Source of the DNA: Cynocephalus volans
Taxonomy: Eukaryota > Chordata > Mammalia > Dermoptera > Cynocephalidae
Direction of reading: 5' to 3'
NCBI RefSeq assembly: GCF_027409185.1
Contig: NC_084464.1
Coordinates: forward strand, 48,335,095 to 48,399,094
Length of the DNA: 64,000 nucleotides
Part shown: positions 21,513 to 31,800 of the stretch, piece by piece
Layout: each line of letters opens with the position of its first letter
Position numbering within the stretch: the stretch's first letter is position 1
The notes under the pieces: generated by a model
Seen by the model: only the letters and a program-made list of their open reading frames with translations
What the model was told of the DNA's origin: nothing
Database searches by the model: none
Made by a program: the position numbers and the translations under genes

Positions 21513-22317
21513 ATTCTTATTTTTCCCTACTTTTTATTGGTTACAGGGCAAAGAACATCTTTGTTTATAGAGCTTCCTCCCTCCTTTTGACTTATTTAAT
21601 TAGAATAAATTCCTAGGAATGAAATACCTAACCTTCCCTTCACTCCCCAAACTGTTACAACTCTCTCTTCCTCTCTTTACAATAACCTCTTGCTTCTTCA
21701 GTCTTTTTGCTTATCCCTTTGCCTTCTCTAACATAACTGGTCTCTCTCATTTGCCTTTTTTCTAGTGGTTGTTTAGGCACCGAAAAAAGCTCTCTTGCTC
21801 TTAAATCCCAGCTTGATCACACTATCTCTTTAGTGGTTCAACATTCTGCAATGCATTGTGAGGGGTTCTTGCTCTACTTTCTTAACCCTTCCTCTCATCA
21901 CAGTGTCTACTTCCTTCCACTCTACTCCTTTGCTGAGGTTAAAGTCTGCCATGATGTCTCCGTAAGTCCCAAAGCTTTTTTCTCTTTTTATCTTCCCATG
22001 GGAGCTCCTGCTCTGAAATGACCTCTCTACTATTCTTCAGGTCTTTCTGTTTTCTTTTCCGTCCTTCCTCAGGGCCTGCCTCTTTCATAGAACTTTCTCT
22101 AATGGTTGGGATAGGCCCACCTCTTTTGAGTCCACATTCAACCCATACATATCTCAGTCCGTTAACTCTACTTTGCCCCTTTCTAAGTTGGTTTACTCTC
22201 CTTTGAATGAAGATGAAGTTAGAGAGCAAAAAGTAAAAACTTGCAGGCAGACAACATTCAGATTCCTCCACTTACAGTTTCAAAATAATCAAACCCTTGA
22301 GATTAATTCAAGGATCA
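21513..22317. other. No gene recognised
   Basis: Unassigned sequence, C/T-rich on the + strand between 21,640 and 22,200. The 110-codon minus-strand ORF here is purine-rich and matches no family I know. Confidence 0.4.
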
Positions 22318-22510
22318 CAGGCCATACTGTCTTAGTAATAGGAGATCTATAAAGTGAGGTCCATGGATCAGCAGCATCAGCGTCACCTGGAAGCTTATTA
22401 GAAATGCAGAATTGTAGGCTCCACCTCACACCTACTGAATCAGAATCTAGGCTTCTAACACGATTCCAGTGATTTGCATGTACAATAAAGTATGAGAAGC
22501 ACTGGTCTAG
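22318..22510 (+). repeat. MER5A-like hAT element
   Basis: 'GCAGCATCAGCGTCACCTGG', 'AGAAATGCAGAATTGTAGGC' and 'CTACTGAATCAGAATCTAGG' are standard MER5-type words. Confidence 0.8.
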
Positions 22511-22919
22511 TGGACCAGCAAGTGCCTGCCACAAAAGGCCTCCAAAAGGGCTCCAAGGATCAAAGAGATGATTTTCACCTCTGGTTGGACAAAGTGTGGT
22601 GGGAGGGTTATCTGGCTGCCATAGCTATCACCCTTTTGATGGACAGAGTTGATTTGGTTGATCTCTAGACTAGGTGGGAAGCTTCCCTCACTCACCATTC
22701 TAGGTACAGGTACATTTCTCTGAAGCTGCAAAAGGGTTTAAAGAAGACAATCTTTCTCAAGAAACAAAGGCTGTTCTTCAACCAAGAGTATAGGTGATCT
22801 TATAGAATCTTTGGTAAAATGGACACATCCTATTAGGGGTTAGGAAATAACATTTCTGTAATCTTTTCCAACAAAAAATATGTATGAATAGCACAGAACC
22901 AAAAGACAAGAATACTTTG
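22511..22919. other. No recognised feature
   Basis: Unassigned sequence between two old repeats. Confidence 0.4.
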
Positions 22920-23735
22920 TATTCTTCATTCTTTCAATAAATTCACTCAATAAATATTTATTAAGCATCTACTGTGTGCCAGACACTATTCTAGGTACTA
23001 GGGATACAGCAGGGAACAAATCAAAGTCCCTGACTTAGTGTGGTTTGCATTCTAGGGGATGAGATGAGCAGCAAACAAGGACATAATATTGCATGTAGTG
23101 ATAGTGTTTTAAAGAAAAATAGAGTGGTAGAGCACACTGATTAAGATGGGTGGTTAGAGAGGGTCTTTCTAAAGTAAAGACATTTGGGAATATACCTGAA
23201 TGAAATGAGGGAGCAAGCCATCCAGGTATTTGAGGGAAGAGAATTCCAAGCAGCAGAAACAGTTAATGCAAAAGCCTTGGTGTAGAAACAAGTTTAGAGT
23301 GTTCAAGGAACGTCATAAAGACCAATGAGTACTGGCTAGCAGCAAAACAAAACAAAACAAAACAAAAAATCAATGTATGTGATTGGAGCAGATTAAGCAA
23401 GGAAAAGAGTGGAATGAGATGAGACTGGAGAGGTGAGTGGAATCAAATCATGTAGAGTCTTTAACAGGTTTGGATTTCATGCCAAGTGTGATGAAAGCCA
23501 TTGCAACGTTTTGAGCAGAGGAGTGACATGATACAACCCTCATTTTAAAAGGCTCTCTGGCTGCTGGTGGGGAATGAACTCTAAGGGGGCAAGGGTGGAA
23601 GCAAAGAGGCCTAATAGCAGGCTGCTGTAAAGGTGTGTGTGGTTGGTTTAAATTAGGATGGTCATGATGGTGGTGGTGAGAAAGGGTCCAATAATCCTGA
23701 CTTTCTACCAAATACTATTTTAAAAGTTATCAACA
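22920..23735 (+). mobile_element. Ancient LINE-type or similar repeat
   Basis: 'TTTATTAAGCATCTACTGTG', 'CCAGGTATTTGAGGGAAGAG' and 'TTTTGAGCAGAGGAGTGACA' recur in this order in many mammalian loci. Related pieces lie at 30,180-30,330, 47,915-48,015, 57,915-58,030 and 61,990-62,850. I cannot assign the family securely. Confidence 0.55.
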
Positions 23736-25440
23736 GGTGACTGGAGTGATTTTTTTTTTTTTATCTTGGATGGGAAACTGGTTTAGGTGTAGAAAACAAA
23801 GAATAGGAATAATAGGGCTTCTCTGGATTGAGCAATGTAAACAACATCCCCTGAGAATCAGTGTTATCTAACATTTCATAAACGATTAAGAAAAAACGAA
23901 TATTTTGAGACATTTTTAGGTACACAAATTATATTTTGCTTTCCACACAGCTAAATGTCAAGTCAGTAGAGAGCATCTTCTGGAACATTTTTAAACGTGT
24001 GTGAGTAAGCTGGAAAGTGGCAAATGTCTTGCCACATGGACAAGTGCAAGGCAGCTCACATAGGGGGAAGACAATTCAGATAGTACCTTTAAGACAATTA
24101 ACTGAACTTCCAGTTGCCACCAAGGAAAGGGGTCTAGAAATCGCTGTAGATTATTCCTTGAAGACATCAGCTCTTCTAACATCTGAAAGGCCAGCAGAAG
24201 TTCTAGCTGTCCAGAATAAAGACAAACCACCAGCCTCAACAAAACCTCAGGACACCACTCTTAGGACTCTGTGTGCAGTGCTGGTCCCTACATTCTAAGA
24301 AAAATAAGAGCCAGAGGAAGGCAGGTAAAATGATTGAAAGGATAGAGGGACTTTTGTCTGATGGGTTAAATGCCCATAAAGAAGATAAGATGAAAAGTCT
24401 ATAAAAGCATGAAAGATCCAGAGAGAATAAAAATAGCCCTTTTGATGCAATCCCATAATTTTGAAATTAGGGGACAAAAGAAGCTTGAAAATGGGGGCAA
24501 TGTAGAAAGAGGCCATTGGAGAGCATATAAAAGAAGGTCCTTCTATAGACAGGGTATTCTTAAGTATTCTCCAATATGTGAAAGGACAGGTGGCGGCAGT
24601 AATCGGGGTTGGGTTGGGGGAGGGGGACAATCAGCCCACCTCAACAGTCCTTTGTTGGGACAACAACTACTCTGGACTGGCACCTGCCTTCCTTCTCCCT
24701 CCAGATCACCATGGAATAACCCAAAAAGAGCAAAAGACACCGACGAGACATTCGAAAGATTCAAAATGCTAATATTAAATCTCATTCTTAGTGAAAATTA
24801 GATTGAAAATAAATTCAAAAGTGAAAGACTTATGACAGATTAATCAGGGAAATTAAGGGTGTTGGGGGGGTACATTTTTAAACTTTGTGATTCTCCATGG
24901 AGAGATACTATGATCTCAAAAGAAATGGTACTTGGTAATCTGAATTAGATGGATAAAATAAGAACATTTCTTAAACATTGTTTATCACCATCTGGATTCT
25001 CATAGTCAGAAAGTGAGAGTTATGGACTGAAACAGGGATTAGATCATTTAAATTTCACCCACAGCACAAGTCCTTCAATAGCGTTCAACTGACAGAGGAA
25101 AAGGAGTCTCTAATGAACCGTTACTGGTGTGTTGAACAGTTAGCAACCCTGGGCTAACGGATCTGTATTGACCTTTCCTCACAGGAAAAAAAAAAAAAAA
25201 AAAAGATCGGGATCTAAACGGAAAAAGGAAGGGGAAGGTAATAACCAGAATGTCACTGAGTTAGGAGATGTTAAAATGGGCCACAACCTGATGGGCCCTT
25301 ACTTTTAGGTCAAACTTATATATATACATACATACATAAATATTATGCTTTCTCTTTTCGAGAAATATTAGACTCAGACACCTCATCTCTCCCAAAGAAA
25401 ACAGCACCCTCTCTTCCTTCCCATAGGTCCCTTTCTTTAC
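23736..25440. other. No gene recognised upstream of the promoter
   Basis: About 1.7 kb of mostly unassigned sequence. It contains a T tract at about 23,750 and an A tract at about 25,186-25,204. Plus-strand ORFs of 93 and 130 codons (24,017-24,298; 24,409-24,801) have no recognisable domain and sit outside known repeats. They could be part of an unseen upstream transcript or chance. Confidence 0.4.
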
Positions 25441-25560
25441 CTGCTTCTGCTCTCCAGGGTGGGAACTTTCAGCCCCGTCTCCCTGCTCACCCAAGCTCCG
25501 CCTTCCCAGTCCACCTGTGTGCCCAGCCCCTGACGTTACCGTTTGGCTTCAGGGGCCTGC
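25441..25560 (-). other. Candidate first exon of a divergent minus-strand transcript
   Basis: Read on the minus strand, GCAGAAGCAG|GTAAAG places a good splice donor just below 25441. A second possible donor (CTTGG|GTGAGC) lies just below 25491. In human, TMEM217 is transcribed head-to-head from the TBC1D22B promoter, so a non-coding first exon of that gene could lie here. No TMEM217 coding sequence was recognised in the window, and the call rests on donor-like sequences plus known synteny. Confidence 0.3.
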
Positions 25561-25651
25561 AGGATTCCCGCTTTTGATTGGTCCGCCCGTCCATGGCCGG
25601 CGCAGCCCACCAATGGCAGAGGTGCTGGGTGGGAGGGTGCCCACATCCAAG

Positions 25652-25672
25652 ATGGCGCCCCCCCGGAGCTGA
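25652..25672 (+). other. Possible upstream ORF in the 5' UTR (6 codons)
   Basis: The ATG inside the YY1-like motif opens a 6-codon reading frame (Met-Ala-Pro-Pro-Arg-Ser) ending in TGA at 25670-25672, about 117 nt before the main start. It matters only if transcription begins upstream of 25652, which the sequence alone cannot show. Confidence 0.35.
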
Positions 25673-25789
25673 GAGTGGGTGACCGGCGGCCGGAAAGCGG
25701 CCTGGGTTGGCCCTCAGATTGCGGGGTCCAGGGGGCATCAAGCCAGGCACCCCCCTGTCCGCCTACAAGGCCTTGCCCGGGCCAGAGCA

Positions 25790-25845
25790 ATGGCCGCCGA
25801 GAACAGTAAGCAGTTTTGGAAGAGGAGTGCCAAGCTGCCGGGGAG
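25790..25845 (+). CDS. TBC1D22B: TBC1D22B coding exon 1
   Basis: This exon encodes residues 1-18 plus two bases of codon 19. The start ATG at 25790 has G at -3 and G at +4, a strong Kozak context, and gives the family N-terminus MAAENSKQFWKRSAKLPG. The donor is AG|GTGAGC at 25846. The exon lies in the CpG-rich block. Confidence 0.95.
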
Positions 25846-28800
25846 GTGAGCCCAGGACGCTGAGAGGGAGAAAGGATTGGACCAAACCGTTCCAGATCCT
25901 AATCCCTAAAATTTTGCGGGCCTGGGGCGCAACCGAGGCCGGAAGACTGATTTGGGGGACCCGGACTAGGGAAGCTAGGGCTGCCCAGTGGCAGCAGGGC
26001 AGCTGTCAGGCAGAGGAGCTGACTGCGAGCTTTGCGGACAGCTGGGTGTGGGGTGCAGACCCGGGTCTGAGAGTGGAGGTCCTAGGAGGAGTGACCTCAA
26101 CTGGGAGGTGGCCGAAGACTTAAGGGGCAGTGAAATTGAGTGTGTAGTCAGTGTCGGTCCTGGGCTCGGAGGACCATCCCCAGAGCTGCTTCCCACTTTA
26201 AACAGAACTCCCTCTCGGGGGGTCGCCACCACGCACAGGTGGTTGTATGCACGAGGGTGGCCCCTTCCCTTACTCCCCAAGATCAGAGCGTACGATTCTT
26301 TTTCCCGGACTCCCAAAGGGTTATGGAGGGAGCTTGGGGCCGCCTGCGGAGGCTTGGGGGACAGGAAAAGTGAGGAGTTCTCAAGCCCGACCTTACTTTA
26401 TCTTGAACTGGGGCCTTTCCCATTAGGAATTATTACAAGGTGACCACAGAATTGGAGTTATTACTTTGGCATTTTCTAAGGATTTGTCCAGCCCCAAGTG
26501 ACCTCTTCTTCCCCTGCATTGAAATGCTCTTCTTGTGCAAATGCACTAATTCTTCAATTTGTTGGTGAGGAGACCTTCTAAGCTACTTTTTCTTTTACTT
26601 TTTGGTGTGTGTTGAGATTCTCAGCAATTATCCATCAACCTGTTGTTGATTTACAGTTTCAATTTGTTTTGGGAAGAGTCCTGAGAAGTTTAAGTGTGGG
26701 TTTCAGTCGTGAATTTAAGATAGATTCCTGCCAGCCACTGTTTACTTGGTGATGAAATTCATGTTTGGTTGTGCCCCACATGCTAATTAATTCAGGTTTT
26801 CCTTCTGGGATAATCTTTTGAACTTGACTTTTTTTTTTTTTAGACGAGAGAAATGAGTATTAATCGTGGCTATATAACAGGCTTATTTAGGATCATTTTA
26901 GACATATGGAGAATAAAAGGTGGGAATCAGCTTATAGTAATAAATGTTAAAATAATACAAGGGAATGCAAAGATAGCTTCAGATTAAAGTGTTAATATTA
27001 GTGCTAAAGATGCTCTGTGTTTTTAGATAAGCACTACTTCCTGCCAACTGATTCCTTTTCCTTCCTGGTCTAGTGAGCTCTCCAGTTGTTCTAACTGCTG
27101 TTCTCTGGGGTTTTCCATAGTGAGATCATTACATTTTGGATCCTAACATTATAATCAGAATCAATGGGAAAATTGTTCTATCAGGGAGCAATATAGGAGA
27201 TGTGGGACATGGCATGGTCTTTTATGCTTTCTGACCGCTAGTTGCTATTAACTATCTTTTGTTTTCTGTACCGTTATTTCCTCTATTGGACTACAGGAAC
27301 AGTCATCTTTGACTTTTGCTTTTTTGTTTTGGTGGCTGGCCAGTGAGGGGATCTAAACCCCTAACCTTGGTGTTATCAGCACCATGCTTTGCCAAGTGAG
27401 CTAACCAGCCAGCCCTCGTTGTCTTTTTTAAAGCATTACTTTTGTGAGATAAGAGGAGTCTTTTCAGTTTATTCAAGTTTTTGGCTTCCTTTTTCATTTT
27501 GAAGAATATAGAGGGATAGAGGAGAGAACTTTTGAGTTCAGAAAGACTTAGGTTATTATTTGGGATCTCTTTCCTGTGTGACCAAGACAAATAATTGACT
27601 CGATCTCTCTGGGCCTCAGTTTCCTTGTCTATGAAATGAGGAATAAAAATACGCTCCTCAGGGTTACTGTGAAGATTAAATGAAATACTCTATTTGTAAA
27701 GAACCTAGGACAGTGTTTATTTAGCACATTCTAATTGCTCAAAAATTGGTAGTTATTAATGTTACTGTTATAATTAGAGGAGGTAAACATTTAAAAGAAT
27801 GTTTCTCAGATCCTTACCCCAGTACTAGTTATTTGTCTTCATTGTTTATTTACTTATTTTATTGGGGGCTGGCCTGTACAGGGACCCAAACCCTTGACCT
27901 TGATGTTATAGCACCACTGCGCTCTAACCAACTAAGCTAACTGGTCAGCCCCGTTGTTTATTCTTAAGGCATTAAAATGTTGCCACAATTTCTAATAGGT
28001 CTTAGGACCTCGCTTGTTGAAGAGAAATATTGTTCAGCTGTGTGCTTTTAGCAGGGAAGCCCTGGGAGCCCCTGGTTATGGGAGAAAACTAAGTTTCTTT
28101 CAGATAGAAAGGTGCTTTGATTTAAGGAACGTGTTAGGGCATTTTCTCAAGAATTGAACTTTTGTGTGTGTACTCTTTAGGTCTTAGAAAAGAAAAACTT
28201 TGTCCTGGATAGGGAAATGACACAAATGACTGTGTACTAGATTCATGGCAATTTAGAAGTGAAAATATTTTACTCTTCTTTGCATATTGAAAGGTAAAAA
28301 ATCAAAGTGGTGGCAGCTTTCTTTCAGTTTCTTTGATCATGATCCAGCAACCTTAGTGACAACAAATAGGAGTTTTATTAAATAAAATAGCCTAAGTTCA
28401 AAATGAATGAAACATTCTTTTTTAACATATCAGCTTTATTAAGAAGTAATTCACATACTATAAAATTCACCCTTTTAAAGTATGCAGTTCAGTGGTATTT
28501 GGTATATTCATCTATAGTACAGATGGTTTTGTGCAGCCATCACTGCTAACTTCAGAACATTTGCATTACTCCAAAAGAAGCCCCATACCTATTAGCAGTC
28601 ACTCCCTATTCCTCCCTCCCTCTAGACCCTGGCAAGTACTAATCTCCTTTCTGTTTCTATGGATTTACCTCTCCTGGATATTCCATATAAATGCAGTAAC
28701 ATAAAATGAGGCCTTTTCTGGTTCTATTTCATATAGTAATATGATATAAGGCTTCTTTTACTAAGAATGTTTTCAAGCTCATCCATGTTGTAGCATGTAT

Positions 28801-31800
28801 CAGTACTTCATTCCTTCTCGTGGCTGAATAATATAGTTCCTTACATGGATATACCACATTTTGTTTATCCATTCATCAGTTGACAGACATTTGGATTGTT
28901 TCTACTTTTACCTATTATGAATAATGTTTATATAAACATTCATGCACATGTTTTTGTGTGGGCATGTTTTCCATTCTTTTGAGTATATGTGGGAGGGGAA
29001 TAGCTGGGTTGTATGGTAACTTGATGGAATTAAACATCTTTTAAGTTCTTTCAGTTATTCACGAGAGCTACATGTACTTAAAACGTCAAATGGTTACATT
29101 GATACCTAGGAAGAGAGGAGGCAGTGTGTACCTTGTGGTTAAAGATGTAGTCTCTGGAACCTGATTGCCAGGGTTCAAATCCCAGCTCTGCCACTTCTAG
29201 CTGTGTGACCTTGTGGAATTTAGCTAACCTCTCTGTGCCTCTGTCTCCTCTTCTGTAAAATGGAGACAGAATATCTACCCAGTAAGGCTGTTATGAGGAT
29301 TAAATGAGATAATGCATAGCAGGTGGTTAAGAGGTACTCAATAATATTAGCTGTTATGAGAATGATAGTTATGATTCTAGTAGCTCCAATTTTTGTTTTC
29401 TCTCCTTGCCTTAGTTTCTGAAACTGGAATTGAAAAACTTTGATTAGTGGTGTGTGTCTGGATCCCCCAGTGAGCCCTGGGCTGAAGAAAAACACCACCC
29501 CCCTTGGTGATTAGGCAGAGGGTTTATGTAGGCACAAAGAAGCCTAATGCAGGGCAGCTGTGGTCCTCAAACTTTAGTGAGTCATCTGGAGGGCTCATTA
29601 AAACATACACTGTCAGACCACATTTCCAGAGCTTCTGATTCAGTACGTCTCAGGTGGGGCACAAGAAATTGAGTTTCTAACACATTCCCAAGTGCTGCTG
29701 CTGGTCAAGGGGCTGCACTTTGGCAACCACTGAGAAAGAGTCCTGGATAAGACTGAAAGAAACCTGAGTCCAGGTGCTGGGGGCTTTTGCCATGGATCTT
29801 GAACAATTAATGCATCTCCACTTGGCAGTCTAATAAGAATTTCAGACTTAACATGTCCAAGCAGAACTTTTGCTTTCCACATTTGCCCACCTCTGCAAAG
29901 CTGCTTCTTCTGTCTCACTTAGTGGTCCCACCGTTCACGAATTTCCTCAGGCCAAAAATCATAATGTTTTTCATTTTTCACTTTCTCTTGTTGTTACATC
30001 CAATTCATCAGCAGTCCTGTTGGCTCATCAAAATATATCCCAAATCTGAGCTGTTCCCACCACTTCCACCCCTACTACCCTGGATCAAACTGAGTCCTCT
30101 CTTGCCTGGACTACTGCTGTAGCCTCCCCATTAGTCTTCCTGCTTTTCTTTTTGCCCCTCTACAGGCCTCCTATTTGTAGCTAGAATAAAATTCTCTAAG
30201 TCTTCTAGGTTCTTCATGGTTGGAGAGATAGGCCAGGTGAAGGACTTGGATCTTAATCCTAAAAGCAGTGGGATGCCATTAGAAGGCTGGTGACACTATC
30301 AGATTTGCATTTATAAAAATATCATCCTGCTGCCCTGAGGAGACACTTGGACCAGTGTTTTTCAATGGCTGTAAATGTAGGGGTGCATTTGGTATAAATG
30401 CCTGGAAAGCCACCAGTTATTGGGATTGATGTAGAGGATTCTTAAAGCAAATGTACTTCACAGGGCCTGGTTTTCCAAAGCCTTGAAGTTTCAAATATTG
30501 ACCTTGTGGAGGACTGGAAATTTTCCTCAGGCTATAAAGTCTCCGGTGTAAGATAAAGATTTGTGGCACAGCAAGGTTGCTGGCTCAAGGACAGACTAGT
30601 TACTGATTGAAATGTAAAGATACTGGAAAATTGCTGGAGGGAGAGGGAATGTTTGCTAAGATCAAGCTTTTGTTGATAGGACCACTTAATTGTCTAATGG
30701 AATGTCATCTGACTTGTTTCACTGAAAGTTACCAGCCTATATTGTTAAACTATAAGCCCACCTATGTTCATGTTCTCATCCCGTAACTTCCTGATCTGGA
30801 AAATAAATGCAGGAAGAGAACCCCAATTCGGGGTTAATTTCTCAAGGAAGGGATGCCTCTCGCTTAAGGGTTCCAGCCGGAGATTAACCACTTCGGGGTC
30901 TCTCACTGCTCAGAAGAGATGGGCTTTGAGTAATCCTTTGCATCTCCATCACCCAGGGGAAGTAGGGTGACAAATCCGTGGGAGGCAAAGCAACAGACTG
31001 ACACCCTTCCCACACACATTACACATTTCCAAACACTCTAGCCCCATACCTTTACCCACCCCTACCCTGCAATTCCCACCTCCACCTGAGGATCAAAATG
31101 AGTATAGGAGTGGGGTTAGGAAACTACTGCAGTCAATAGGGAGAGATAGCTCAGACTAAGGGCAGTGGCAGGAGAAATGGAGAGTAGTGGTTAAATTTGA
31201 GAAGATAAACAGGACTTGGTAAATCATTACATTTAGGTAGTGAGGGAGGAGGAAGAGGTGTCACTCTCAAGTTTCTGACTTAGGGGGTCAGGTAGATTGT
31301 GGTATCATATCTTTAGAGAAAAAGTCATTTTAGGGCAAATTACTTAACTACTCCATGCCTCATTTCCTTATCTATGAAATGAGAGATTTGGATTAAGTGA
31401 ATTCTAAGGCTCTTACCAATTCTGAAGTTGAGTATTAAGTTTAAACTGATCAACTTGTGTCAGTGGATATTTCTATTTTGCTCTGTCCATCACATCTGGC
31501 ATGCTTGGGGAAGGGAGAGGGGATTGAAGGTAGGCTTTTCTATTTTGTGCTTTTTTGTGTGTGTGTGTGTGACTGGCGGGTATGGGGATCCAAACGCTTG
31601 ACCTCAGTGTTACAAGGCTGTGCTCTAACCAACTGAGCTAACCCGACAGCCTATTTTATGCTTTTGAAAGTAGCTAATTGCTAGCCCCAATGAACAGGAG
31701 TGTCATGAAACTGTAGAGTATTAGAGTTTGAGACTAAGACCACTGCAGATGAGAAAACTGAGGTCAGAGAGAGGAAGCCGCTTCACCCAAATCACACTAC

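Larger units (their letters stand above)
25500..26350. promoter_or_regulatory. TBC1D22B: CpG-rich promoter block of TBC1D22B
   Basis: This is the only long GC- and CpG-rich stretch in an otherwise AT-rich, CpG-poor window, and it surrounds coding exon 1. It contains an inverted CCAAT box (GATTGGTCCGCC, about 25576), a direct CCAAT (ACCAATGG, about 25609) and CCAAGATGGCGCC at 25647-25659, a good match to the YY1-type motif often found just downstream of transcription starts. There is no TATA box. Transcription probably starts around 25,600-25,680; the exact start is inferred. CCAAT boxes in both orientations fit a bidirectional CpG-island promoter. Confidence 0.85.

Noticed and set aside
25707-26443. 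Long plus-strand ORFs (138 and 151 codons) around exon 1 as coding sequence
   Set aside because: GC-rich DNA gives long chance frames. They run through the exon 1 donor in a different frame, and the family start at 25,790 with proper splicing explains the locus.
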